DNA of 35,162 nt from Paraburkholderia terricola (GTDB taxonomy: Bacteria > Pseudomonadota > Gammaproteobacteria > Burkholderiales > Burkholderiaceae), in NCBI RefSeq assembly GCF_900142195.1, contig NZ_FRAB01000059.1, positions 1-35,162 on the forward strand, in the 5' to 3' direction. Made by a program: the position numbers and the translations under genes. The notes under the pieces are model-generated. The model was not told the DNA's origin, did no database searches, and saw only the letters and a list, made by a program, of their open reading frames with translations. How positions within the stretch are numbered: position 1 is the stretch's first letter; every line of letters begins with the position of its first letter. This document shows positions 1 through 7,048 of this stretch, one piece after another.

Positions 1-200
1 CATGAACCAGTTTGCTATCCTGTTTGGTGAGCGATTCACCAACGCACGCGGGTAACTCCGCCCATCGCCTCGCACACAAAAATGCGGACAGGTTCGCGGA
101 TTGAGGCTCCGGCCTCAAACACTGTAGACAAGATTTCCGACGGGTCGACGCTGGCGTTCTGCTTGCGCCTGCCAGTTTAAGAACTTGATCAACGCAGGCA
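1..200. other. Unassigned sequence at the window edge
   Basis: I recognise no gene here. There are short open frames on both strands: a 17-codon plus-strand frame starting at position 2, another plus-strand frame ending at the TAA near 180, and a minus-strand frame ending near 35. None has a clear ribosome-binding site or a recognisable motif. The stretch lies just past the terminator of the alanine tRNA. That is a usual place for integration scars, but no integrase or repeated tRNA end is visible. Confidence 0.3.
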
Positions 201-202
201 AT

Positions 203-237
203 AAAAAACCCCGAAGGACGATAGACCTTCGGGGTTT
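203..237 (-). terminator. Rho-independent terminator of tRNA-Ala
   Basis: A 12-bp perfect inverted repeat (206-217 with 226-237; arm AAACCCCGAAGG) has an 8-nt loop. Read on the minus strand, the stem runs into a T-rich tract (complement of 203-208). It lies about 30 nt past the 3' end of the tRNA gene. Confidence 0.85.
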
Positions 238-268
238 CCGTGAAAGACATTGCTAACTGCAACTTCGG

Positions 269-344
<76 letters not shown>

Positions 345-356
345 AACGTGCGAACA

Positions 357-387
357 ATTCTAGCACAAGCATTTTCCGTTTTGCCAA
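357..387 (-). promoter_or_regulatory. Probable promoter of tRNA-Ala
   Basis: On the minus strand an extended -10 element, TGCTAGAAT (core TAGAAT at 362-357), lies about a dozen bases before the tRNA 5' end. A TTGGCA element at 387-382 is 19 bp further upstream. That spacing is slightly long, which the TG extension could offset. Confidence 0.55.
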
Positions 388-407
388 GCGCCGCGGCACG
401 CCAAAAG

Positions 408-758
408 TCACTTCGATGGCGCGCCGGCAAGCACCCAATCCACCACCGTGCGAATGTCCGCATCGCTCATCGATTGATGCGCCGGCATCGGAATCATGCC
501 CCACACGCCGGAGCCGCCCTCCTTCACCTTGCGCGACAATTTCGCCGGCGCTTGGACGTCACCCTTGTACTTCGCGGCGATCTGCTGGAACGACGGCCCG
601 ACCAGTTTGCGGTCCACCGCGTGACATCCCATGCAGGCATTCGCGTTCGCGACCATTCGACCACGCGGCGCATCGTCAGCGTGCGCCGTGGATACAAAAG
701 CACTCGCCGCCACGCCAAGCGTCAATGTGGCGGCAAAGACAGCCACGTCCCGCTTCAC
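408..758 (-). CDS. Periplasmic c-type cytochrome (cytochrome c551/c5-like)
   Basis: This is a small class I cytochrome c of 116 aa, a one-electron carrier in the periplasm. Residues 1-27 form a Sec signal peptide ending AHA. The heme attachment motif CMGCH is at 42-46 and the likely axial Met is M91 in the IPMP segment, as in c551-type proteins. The start is GTG at 758; no ATG lies between it and the heme motif that would keep the signal peptide. The start overlaps the stop of the upstream BON-lipoprotein gene (GTGA, 755-758), so the two are probably translationally coupled. The redox partners cannot be told from the sequence. Confidence 0.92.
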   Translation of the reverse strand: MKRDVAVFAATLTLGVAASAFVSTAHADDAPRGRMVANANACMGCHAVDRKLVGPSFQQIAAKYKGDVQAPAKLSRKVKEGGSGVWGMIPMPAHQSMSDADIRTVVDWVLAGAPSK

Positions 759-1549
759 GGCGTCGTCGCCTTCGGATTACCCGGATGCACCGAGTTCGAA
801 TTGGTAACCGGCGCGGGCGCCTGCTGTTCGAGCGGGCGCGAACTCACCGACGAATCCGGAATCGCCCCGATCGTCGGAGCGCTGGCGTCCGGTTGCGACG
901 CGGCCACCGGCGCGGTTCCCGCGGCAGCGGCCGCGGCCGTGGCTTCCTGCGGCTGGATGTACTGGAACACCTTCACGACCTGCGTCACACCCGGCACGCG
1001 GCTCGCGACGTCGGCGCCGCGATTGCCTTCGTCCATCGTGACGAGCCCCATCAGATAGACCGAGCCACGCTCGGCCACGACCTTGAAGTTGTTCGCCGAA
1101 ATATTCTTCTCCGCGATCAGCGCGGTCTTCACACGCGTCTCCAGATACGTGTCGTTCGTGCGCGACGAGAACGAGGTCGCCGGCATGATCGCCAGTTCGT
1201 TGACGATCGTATTCACGTTGTTCAAGCCCCGCACGATGGTCTCGGCGCGCTGCTTCGACACTTCGCCCGGCACCTCGCCGGTCAGCAGCACGCGGCGATT
1301 GAACACCGCCACGTTGACGTGCGCCGCGTCCGGCAGATTCTGGCTGATCTGCGACAGCGCCTTCACCTGCAATTCACGGTCTTCGGTCTGCGCGCCGAGC
1401 GTGCGCCGGTCGGTCGCCACCAGCGCGCCGCCGCCCGCCGCGCCGGCAACCGCAAGGAAGCAACCCTGCAACGTCGCGGACAACCCCGCCGCGAACCCAA
1501 CCACGAGCACGGTTCTCACCAGTGTCTTCTTGACGCGGAATACGCTCAT
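755..1549 (-). CDS. dolP: DolP/YraP-like outer-membrane lipoprotein with two BON domains
   Basis: The product is a 264-aa lipoprotein. A hydrophobic signal ends in lipobox LQGC, with the lipidated Cys at about residue 30. Two BON (phospholipid-binding) modules follow, at about 55-120 and 130-200, then a low-complexity Ala/Pro/Ser/Gln tail of about 60 residues. In E. coli DolP sits at the same neighbourhood (rsmI, yraN, diaA, dolP) and supports outer-membrane integrity and BAM function; that role is inferred here. The ATG at 1549 is preferred over an in-frame TTG at 1552, because a GGAG element lies 9 nt upstream of the ATG. The Ala/Pro-rich tail is longer than I expect for the E. coli protein. 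Confidence 0.88.
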   Translation of the reverse strand: MSVFRVKKTLVRTVLVVGFAAGLSATLQGCFLAVAGAAGGGALVATDRRTLGAQTEDRELQVKALSQISQNLPDAAHVNVAVFNRRVLLTGEVPGEVSKQRAETIVRGLNNVNTIVNELAIMPATSFSSRTNDTYLETRVKTALIAEKNISANNFKVVAERGSVYLMGLVTMDEGNRGADVASRVPGVTQVVKVFQYIQPQEATAAAAAAGTAPVAASQPDASAPTIGAIPDSSVSSRPLEQQAPAPVTNSNSVHPGNPKATTP

Positions 1550-1571
1550 CAACCAGCTCTCCTTAAATCAG

Positions 1572-2159
1572 TCAGTCTTCGCCCAGCAACATGGCATCGA
1601 TGCCGTCGCACAGACAATGGATGGTCAGTAAATGCACTTCCTGGACACGCGCGGTGCGATCGGACGGCACGCACACGTGGATATCGGTATCGCTCAATAC
1701 GTCCTGCATGCGCCCGCCGCCCTTGCCGGTCAGCGCGACCACGATCATTTCGCGCTCGTGCGCGGCCTCGATCGCGGCGAGCACGTTGGCGGAATTGCCC
1801 GAGGTGGTGATCGCCAGCAAGACGTCGCCCGGCTGGCCGAGCGCCCAGACCTGCTTCGAGAAAATCTGCTCGAACGAATAATCGTTGGCGATCGCGGTAA
1901 GCACCGACGTGTCGGTGGAAAGCGCGATCGCGGGCAGGCCCGGACGCTCGCGCTCGAACCGGCCGATCAGTTCGGCGGCGAAATGCTGCGCGTCCGCCGC
2001 CGAGCCACCGTTGCCGCACGCCAGAATGCGGTTGCCGTTGGCGAGCGCGGCGAACATCGTGTCGATCGCGGCGGCGATCGGCATCGACAGGGTTTCCAAG
2101 GCTTCGAGTTTGACTGCCGCGCTATCGCGGAAGTGTTGTTGAATGCGTTCGACTGACAT
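1572..2159 (-). CDS. diaA: SIS-domain protein of the DiaA/GmhA family
   Basis: This 195-aa protein is a single sugar-isomerase (SIS) domain, normally a homotetramer. The phosphosugar-binding loop GNGGSAADAQH is at 49-59 and the TTSGNS loop at 118-123. Overall it reads like DiaA, which binds DnaA at initiation, and the locus (yraN, diaA, dolP order) agrees. It nevertheless keeps a Glu at 63 (AAELIGRF) and a His at 181 (TIHCLCD), where GmhA has its catalytic Glu and His and where E. coli DiaA, from memory, does not. It could therefore be an active phosphoheptose isomerase, a DnaA regulator, or both. It lies 22 nt upstream of dolP on the same strand, probably in one operon. Confidence 0.88.
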   Translation of the reverse strand: MSVERIQQHFRDSAAVKLEALETLSMPIAAAIDTMFAALANGNRILACGNGGSAADAQHFAAELIGRFERERPGLPAIALSTDTSVLTAIANDYSFEQIFSKQVWALGQPGDVLLAITTSGNSANVLAAIEAAHEREMIVVALTGKGGGRMQDVLSDTDIHVCVPSDRTARVQEVHLLTIHCLCDGIDAMLLGED

Positions 2160-2385
2160 CGAGTCTCTATCTTTCTACCGCGAATGGACCGCAGTGCGCG
2201 GCCGTGTTGTGAAGTCGTATTGCGAAGTCGCGTGACGTTGACGAGCCATGCCGGTCATGCAGCGCACTCATCGGTCGCGTGACGAACATCGCGAGACACG
2301 CTGCTGGCTGCATCATCGGCATCGCCCCGTGGCCCGCACGCGAGCGCAAGTTTATCGCACTCACGCGCCTTCTCAGCGCATGGCG

Positions 2386-2835
2386 TCAGACTTCGTCTGC
2401 GCGAAACGCATCGCGCAGCCAGATGAGCCGACCCGCTTCGAACGCAATCACATCGAAACGGCATGCAGGCTCATCCTGTGAACGCTGGCTGCGACTCGCC
2501 AGATAATGCCGCGCGGCGCGCACGATCCGCTGCTTCTTCTGCCAGCCGATACTCGCCGCCGCGCCGCCATAGTGCCGTTGCGCCCGCGCACGGACTTCGA
2601 CGAACACCAGCGCGCCGTCGCGATCGCGCATCACGAGATCGATTTCGCCGCCACGGCACGACACGTTACGCGCGACGAACCGCAAGCGCTGCCGCTGCAA
2701 GAATTCCTGCGCGCGCGCCTCGAAAGCGGAGCCGACGAATTTCGACCCAGTTGATCTCGAAAAGTTGTGCCGGTCGGCGGATGCGCGCCGCGCCGGCGGG
2801 CCGCCGCCCGGATCGCCCGGCCCTGCGTGGCACAA
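2386..2835 (-). CDS. yraN: YraN family protein (UPF0102, endonuclease-like fold)
   Basis: The product is about 149 aa. After a variable N-terminus comes the conserved core: G..FE.RA..FL (about 40-50), ARNVSCRGGEIDLVMRD (about 58-75) and FVEVRARA (about 80-88). The E-I-D-L and V-E-V-R residues match the nuclease-like (Holliday-junction-resolvase-like) fold of UPF0102, whose function is still poorly defined. I chose TTG at 2835, giving a protein starting MCHAG, because an AGAAGG Shine-Dalgarno-like element sits 6 nt upstream and related proteins I recall start MCHA. An in-frame ATG at 2874 would add 13 residues but would overlap the divergent rsmI start. The 226 bp to diaA hold nothing obvious. 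Confidence 0.88.
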   Translation of the reverse strand: MCHAGPGDPGGGPPARRASADRHNFSRSTGSKFVGSAFEARAQEFLQRQRLRFVARNVSCRGGEIDLVMRDRDGALVFVEVRARAQRHYGGAAASIGWQKKQRIVRAARHYLASRSQRSQDEPACRFDVIAFEAGRLIWLRDAFRADEV

Positions 2836-2836
2836 T
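2831..2836 (+). promoter_or_regulatory. Possible -10 element of rsmI
   Basis: CACAAT lies 36 nt upstream of the rsmI ATG and overlaps the proposed TTG start codon of the divergent yraN. No convincing -35 is seen. Confidence 0.3.
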
Positions 2837-2872
2837 GGCGGCCTTCTTCCGTCTGTTTGCGTCTTCTGCCTC

Positions 2873-3751
2873 ATGACTCCTCTCTCCGAACTCGCGCAAG
2901 GGCAGCAGTACCCCACCGCCGCGCTGTATGTGGTGGCGACGCCGATCGGCAACATCGCCGACGTCACGCTGCGCGCGCTGCATGTGCTCGGACTGGTGGA
3001 CCGCATCGCCGCCGAAGACACCCGCAACACAGGTCAACTGCTCGCGCGCTACGGCATTTCCAAGCCGCTCGTCGCGGTCCATCAGCACAACGAGCGCGCG
3101 GCGGCGCAGCGCCTGATCGAGCATCTGCAAGCCGGCGAACGTGTCGCCTACGTGTCGGATGCGGGCACGCCGGGCATCTCCGATCCCGGCGCGAAACTCG
3201 TGGACGCAGTACGCGAAGCCGGCTATCCGATCATTCCATTGCCAGGCGCGAGCGCACTCGCGACCGCATTGAGCGCGGCCGGCGACTGGGTGGCGACGTT
3301 CTCGTTCCTCGGCTTTCTGCCACCGAAGGCAAAGGCGCGCGCCGCGACGCTGCAAGCGCTCGCGAAGCATCCGCACGCAATGGTGTTCTACGAAGCGCCG
3401 CACCGGATCGTCGAAACGGTGCAAGCCTTGGCCGACGCTTTCGACGGCGAGCGCAAGCTGCTCATCGCACGGGAATTGACGAAGTTACACGAAGCGCTGC
3501 ATTGCGGCACCCTGGCCGAAGGGCCAACGTGGCTCGCGGCCGATCCGAACCGGCAGCGCGGTGAATTTGTGCTAGTGGTGGAAGGTGCGCAGCCCGAGGC
3601 CGCCGGCGAACACGATCACGACGCTCTGCTGGGCATCTTGCTGGAAGAACTGACGGTGAGCAGCGCGGCGAAAGTCGCGGCGGCTATCACCGGAGCGTCG
3701 CGCAATGCGCTATACACCCGCGCATTGGCGCTGAAGAAAGACGAAGAATAA
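2873..3751 (+). CDS. rsmI: 16S rRNA (cytidine1402-2'-O)-methyltransferase RsmI
   Basis: RsmI uses S-adenosylmethionine to 2'-O-methylate C1402 of 16S rRNA in the decoding centre. The 292-aa protein has the full tetrapyrrole-methylase-type fold: VATPIGN near 20, AEDTRNT near 43, SDAGTPGISDPG near 93, PGASA near 122, FYEAPHR near 172 and ARELTKLHE near 200. A C-terminal region of about 50 residues ends in a helical ALYTRALALKK segment. The ATG at 2873 matches the usual start of the family; upstream in-frame codons run back into yraN. It is divergent from yraN with only 37 bp between the proposed starts. A strong terminator follows. Confidence 0.96.
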   Translation: MTPLSELAQGQQYPTAALYVVATPIGNIADVTLRALHVLGLVDRIAAEDTRNTGQLLARYGISKPLVAVHQHNERAAAQRLIEHLQAGERVAYVSDAGTPGISDPGAKLVDAVREAGYPIIPLPGASALATALSAAGDWVATFSFLGFLPPKAKARAATLQALAKHPHAMVFYEAPHRIVETVQALADAFDGERKLLIARELTKLHEALHCGTLAEGPTWLAADPNRQRGEFVLVVEGAQPEAAGEHDHDALLGILLEELTVSSAAKVAAAITGASRNALYTRALALKKDEE

Positions 3752-3770
3752 ACAGAGGGCAACAGGGGCA

Positions 3771-3816
3771 AACGAAAAGGGCCGCACAGTTATTCGACTG
3801 TGCGGCCCTTTTCGTT
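3771..3816. terminator. Bidirectional terminator between rsmI and rlpA
   Basis: A perfect 20-bp inverted repeat (3771-3790 with 3797-3816) has a 6-nt loop. The core GGGCCGCACAGT is flanked by A-rich and T-rich arms, so it can end transcription from rsmI (plus) and from rlpA (minus). Confidence 0.9.
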
Positions 3817-3900
3817 CCTGCGGCAGCGCGTGAGCATGATCTGCCCGTCGTGCCGCGCGGCAACCACGAGCGCGCCCGAAACGCGCCCGCCGTCATCACT

Positions 3901-4506
3901 TTATTTCTCCGCGCTCGGTCCCGACGCGTTCGACGCCAGCATTTCGTTACGCGCGGCGCGTGCTTCCTGCTGCGTCAAACCCTCGATCTTGACCCGCGCC
4001 GTACCCGCGTGGCGCATGTCGAGCGCGTTTGCGGCGGCCATCGACAGATCGATCACCCGGCCGCGCGCGTACGGGCCGCGGTCGTTGATACGCACGACGA
4101 CCGAGCGCGAAGTTGCCGGATTGGTCACCCGCACAAAAGAACCGAGCGGCAACGTGCGATGTGCGGCGGTGAGCGCATGCATGTCGTAACGCTCGCCGTT
4201 GGCGGTGCGGCGGCCATGGAAGGCGCGGCCGTACCACGACGCGCGACCGGTCTGGCGGAAATCCGCGGCGGCGGGGCCGTCCTCGGTGAGGGGCTTCGCG
4301 TCGGCCAGCGACGGACCTTGGGCCGCAGCGCCGGATGCCGGCGCGCTACCGAAGGCTTGCGGCCCGAAGGAGGCCGCTTGCGCGTTTTTCGTGCTCAGCG
4401 GCGCACCGCTTGCCGAGGTGTTGCGGGCGTCCGGAGGGGTCGCACAGCCGGCCAGCACAAAAAAAGCAAAAAGAGTCCCCAGACCACGGGATAACCGAGT
4501 TTTCAT
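3901..4506 (-). CDS. rlpA: RlpA-like septal lytic transglycosylase lipoprotein, no SPOR domain
   Basis: This 201-aa lipoprotein has a signal ending LAGC (Cys21), a low-complexity linker and a C-terminal double-psi beta-barrel. RlpA cleaves glycan strands lacking stem peptides and acts in daughter-cell separation. From memory the Pseudomonas enzyme needs E120, D123 and H131; here the same spacing is kept as E105, D108 and H116 in GERYD...AAH, followed by NDRGPY and VIDLS. Unlike E. coli RlpA it has no C-terminal SPOR domain. The ATG at 4506 places the lipobox correctly; an in-frame ATG at 4536 would add 10 residues before the signal. It is transcribed alone towards the shared terminator at 3771-3816. 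Confidence 0.9.
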   Translation of the reverse strand: MKTRLSRGLGTLFAFFVLAGCATPPDARNTSASGAPLSTKNAQAASFGPQAFGSAPASGAAAQGPSLADAKPLTEDGPAAADFRQTGRASWYGRAFHGRRTANGERYDMHALTAAHRTLPLGSFVRVTNPATSRSVVVRINDRGPYARGRVIDLSMAAANALDMRHAGTARVKIEGLTQQEARAARNEMLASNASGPSAEK

Positions 4507-4663
4507 AAGACGTGTAATCACATTGTCGAGCCGCATCACGCGAAAGTTGAGCGTGTTGCCTGCGACTCCGGCGATAAGGGACGACAACGCGCCGCGCAGA
4601 TGAGCGCAGTACGTCAAAGCCCGGATGCGGCTAACCAGCCGCTACCGCACGGTTAATTTTCAC

Positions 4664-4963
4664 GTCTGGCGCAACCTGTCCCCGGCAGCCTGACCAGACC
4701 CCACATGCCGCCATCGAACGTGGCAAACACGTTCTTGCGCGCGAAACTCAGCGCACAGGAACGGCGGCGTAGGCCCCACCCAGCGTCACGGACGTTAAGT
4801 CCGTAGCAGGCGCGCGGCGCCTGGCTGGGCAAGACGTGTGCATCGAATGCATCGATACCTGACGGCCGCCGACAACTGCGGCGGCCCATACTTGACTGGC
4901 GATCCCGCGCCCCTTTTATGATGGGGACGCATCGCCGTGTGGCATGCACAATGACCCGTGCAT
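4664..4963 (-). ncRNA. Candidate structured RNA of unknown type
   Basis: Paired arms seen directly are: 4944-4949 with 4958-4963 (ATGCAC/GTGCAT); 4898-4903 with 4931-4936 (GGCGAT/ATCGCC), enclosing CCCC/GGGG; 4864-4870 with 4880-4886 (GGCCGCC/GGCGGCC); 4839-4843 with 4847-4851; 4779-4784 with 4824-4829, enclosing ACGGAC/GTCCGT; 4707-4712 with 4763-4768, enclosing GAACGTG/CACGTTC; and 4664-4669 with 4694-4699. A consensus -10 (TATAAT) sits just upstream on the minus strand. I do not recognise it as 6S, tmRNA, RNase P or SRP RNA. No T-tract terminator is visible, so it may instead be a long rlpA leader. The strand is inferred. Confidence 0.3.
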
Positions 4964-4969
4964 AGCGGC

Positions 4970-4975
4970 ATTATA
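4970..4975 (-). promoter_or_regulatory. Perfect TATAAT -10 element on the minus strand
   Basis: The plus strand reads ATTATA, giving TATAAT on minus, preceded by an AT-rich stretch. The nearest -35-like hexamer, TTGCCG (5001-4996), is 20 bp away, which is long. A start near 4963 would transcribe the chain of stem-loops towards rlpA. Confidence 0.4.
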
Positions 4976-5107
4976 CCTAAAAGAAATTTTTGAGACGGCA
5001 AGCGACTGAAAACCTTGATGAATTTTCACGCGTGCTGCAAAAATGAGCAGACAAAAGTCGCCGACCACGGACCTCGGCGGCCTCCGCGAGAGTCGGCAAG
5101 AGGCCGG

Positions 5108-5113
5108 TACAAT
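5108..5113 (+). promoter_or_regulatory. Possible -10 element of the metallo-hydrolase operon
   Basis: TACAAT in the context GGTACAATC lies 28 nt before the ATG at 5142. No clear -35 is seen. Confidence 0.35.
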
Positions 5114-5141
5114 CAACGTTTTACCTGCGGCGCCGTCACTC

Positions 5142-5786
5142 ATGAAAGTCACCTTGATCCCTGTCACGCCGTTCCAGCAGAACAGTTCGCTGCTCGTGTG
5201 CGAGGCGACCGGACGCGCGGCCGTCGTCGATCCGGGCGGCGACCTCGACGTCATCCACGGCGAGATCGCGCGCCAGAACGTGACGGTCGAAAAAGTCTTC
5301 CTCACGCACGGCCATATCGATCACTGCGCCGGCGCAAAGACGCTCGCCATGCATTACGGCGTGCCGATCGAAGGCCCGCATCCCGACGAGCGGTTCTGGC
5401 TCGACAAGCTGCCGGATCAAAGCACCCGCTTCGGTTTCCCCGCCGCCGACGCGTTCGAACCGGACCGCTGGCTGCACAACGGCGACACCGTGCAGTTCGG
5501 CGACGAAACGCTCGAGGTTTATCACTGCCCCGGACACACGCCGGGTCACGTGGTGTTCTTTAGCCGCGCGCATCGGCTGGCGCTGGTGGGCGACGTGCTA
5601 TTCGCCGGTTCGATCGGCCGCACGGATTTTCCGCGCGGCAATCACGCGGACCTGGTGCGTTCGATCCGCGAAAAACTCTGGCCGCTCGGCGACGACGTGA
5701 CGTTCGTGCCCGGCCACGGGCCCACCTCGACGTTCGGTGACGAGCGCCGCACCAATCCGTATGTCGCCGACGGAGTCGAGGCATGA
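5142..5786 (+). CDS. Metallo-beta-lactamase-fold hydrolase (YcbL/glyoxalase II-like)
   Basis: The 214-aa single-domain cytoplasmic protein is a two-metal hydrolase of the glyoxalase II-like group. The metal motif THGHIDH gives H56, H58, D60 and H61. Further ligands are the His in CPGHTPGH, the Asp in VGDVLFAGSIGRTD, and the His in PGHGPTS. The length fits YcbL-type proteins, which lack the C-terminal glutathione-binding domain of true glyoxalase II. The substrate is therefore uncertain: hydroxyacylglutathione or another thioester. The ATG at 5142 starts exactly at the conserved MKVTLIPVTPFQQN region. Its stop overlaps the next gene's start (ATGA), so the two are probably co-translated. Confidence 0.92.
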   Translation: MKVTLIPVTPFQQNSSLLVCEATGRAAVVDPGGDLDVIHGEIARQNVTVEKVFLTHGHIDHCAGAKTLAMHYGVPIEGPHPDERFWLDKLPDQSTRFGFPAADAFEPDRWLHNGDTVQFGDETLEVYHCPGHTPGHVVFFSRAHRLALVGDVLFAGSIGRTDFPRGNHADLVRSIREKLWPLGDDVTFVPGHGPTSTFGDERRTNPYVADGVEA

Positions 5787-6421
5787 GCGAAATCTATGTG
5801 AGCACCGACGTCGAAGCGGACGGTCCGATTCCCGGCCCGCATTCGATGCTCAGTTTCGCCTCCGCCGCCTACACGGAAGACAAGCAGTTGATCGCCACTT
5901 TCTCGGCGAATCTCGAATTGCTCGAGGGCGCCAAGCCGCATCCGGTGCAGGAAGCGTGGTGGAAGACGCAGCCCGAGGCGTGGGAAGCCTGCCGCAAGGA
6001 CTTGCAGCATCCCGCGGCCGCGTTGACGGCTTACGTCGACTGGGTCGAGGCCTTGCCGGGCAAGCCGGTATTCGTGGCGATGCCGGCGGGCTTCGACTTC
6101 ACCTATATGTTCTGGTACATGATGCGGTTCGTCGGCCGCTGCCCGTTTTCATGGTCGGCGCTCGACATCAAGACGCTTGCGTTCGCGATGACCGGCCTGC
6201 CGTACCGCAAGAACATCAAGCCGCGCTTTCCGAAACACTGGTTCGACGAGCATCCGCATACGCATGTGGCGCTGGACGATGCGATCGAACAGGGCGCGCT
6301 CTTCTGCAACATGCTGAAGGACTTGCGCGCGACCCAGGCGGCAACCCAGGCCGCGGTACTCGCAACAGCTAAAGATGGGGACGGCTCAGGACAAAACGCC
6401 GCTGAGGAACCGGCAAATTAG
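5783..6421 (+). CDS. DEDDh-type 3'-5' exonuclease-like protein
   Basis: The 212-aa protein has an RNase H-like exonuclease fold. The expected acidic and histidine residues are present: D9 and E11 in STDVEADGP, D105 in AGFDFTY, and H161 with D166 in HVALDDAIEQG. This is the DEDDh pattern seen in oligoribonuclease and DnaQ-like enzymes, but the spacing and the long insert around 110-160 do not match a named enzyme I know. The last 35 residues look unstructured (Ala, Thr, Gly, Gln rich). The 4-nt overlap with the metallo-hydrolase suggests a shared pathway, possibly nucleic acid or nucleotide turnover. Substrate is unknown. Confidence 0.8.
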   Translation: MSEIYVSTDVEADGPIPGPHSMLSFASAAYTEDKQLIATFSANLELLEGAKPHPVQEAWWKTQPEAWEACRKDLQHPAAALTAYVDWVEALPGKPVFVAMPAGFDFTYMFWYMMRFVGRCPFSWSALDIKTLAFAMTGLPYRKNIKPRFPKHWFDEHPHTHVALDDAIEQGALFCNMLKDLRATQAATQAAVLATAKDGDGSGQNAAEEPAN

Positions 6422-6477
6422 GGAATCTCCCTCGTTGGAGCCGTTTTAGATTGCGTTTCGTTTTCGCGCCCTCTACC

Positions 6478-6969
6478 ATGCATGATACGGCGACGCAAAC
6501 GGAGGCGCAGTTGACACTCGATACGTTCTCTCAAAAAATCCTGCGTCTGCTACAGCTCGACGCGCGCCGTTCGGTGCAAGAGATTTCCGACCAGGTCGGC
6601 CTGTCGAGCACCCCATGTTGGCGGCGTATCAAGGACATGGAGCAATCGGGGGTGATCCAGCGCTACACGGCGCTGCTCGATCGCGAAAAGCTGGGGCTGC
6701 ATGTTTGCGCGCTCGCGCACATTCATCTCACGCGCCATACCGAAGGCGGCGTGGAGCAGTTCGAGCGGGAAATCGCCACCTGTCCGGAAGTCACCGAGTG
6801 CTACAGCACGACCGGAGAATCGGACTACATCCTCAAGATCGTCGCGCCCGACATCAAGGCGTACGACAGCTTTCTGCACGAACGCATCTTCAAGATTCCC
6901 GCCGTCGCGCAGGTGCGCACGAGCGTCGTGCTGCGCGAAATCAAATTCGACACGCAATTGCCGCTGTAA
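6478..6969 (+). CDS. Lrp/AsnC-family transcriptional regulator
   Basis: The 163-aa regulator has an N-terminal winged helix (about 16-70; QEISDQVGLSSTPCWRRI is the recognition region) and a C-terminal RAM ligand-binding domain (about 80-160; GESDYILKIVAPD and FKIPAVAQVRTSVVLREIK). Such proteins form octamers or dimers that sense amino acids. ATG 6478 is chosen; a TTG at 6451 would add nine residues with no homology value. No strong Shine-Dalgarno is seen at either. It starts 56 nt after the exonuclease gene and may be co-transcribed. Its target is unknown; no amino-acid gene is immediately adjacent. Confidence 0.93.
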   Translation: MHDTATQTEAQLTLDTFSQKILRLLQLDARRSVQEISDQVGLSSTPCWRRIKDMEQSGVIQRYTALLDREKLGLHVCALAHIHLTRHTEGGVEQFEREIATCPEVTECYSTTGESDYILKIVAPDIKAYDSFLHERIFKIPAVAQVRTSVVLREIKFDTQLPL

Positions 6970-7048
6970 GGACGAGTGGATTCCGCCGCCGCGCTCGAGC
7001 CTTGGCGCTTGGGTGTGTCTAGTGACGCCGTTCGTGCCCGCGCCGCGA

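Larger units (their letters stand above)
4507..5141. other. 635-bp intergenic region rich in inverted repeats
   Basis: There is no convincing protein gene. The stretch 4664-4963 contains at least six adjacent stem-loops. A perfect TATAAT on the minus strand (4975-4970) lies immediately upstream of them. On the plus strand there is a weak promoter-like pair, TTGACT at 4892 and TATGAT at 4917, and a TACAAT at 5108 ahead of the hydrolase gene. The ORFs in this gap cross the stem-loops and lack family motifs. Confidence 0.5.

Noticed and set aside
416..1810. 464-codon plus-strand ORF across cytochrome c, dolP and diaA
   Set aside because: It is antisense to three supported genes and has very high Arg/Pro content typical of frame artefacts.
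4664..4963. 6S RNA
   Set aside because: The candidate is multi-branched instead of one long hairpin with a central bubble, and neither the usual neighbour (5-formyltetrahydrofolate cyclo-ligase) nor known conserved segments are present.
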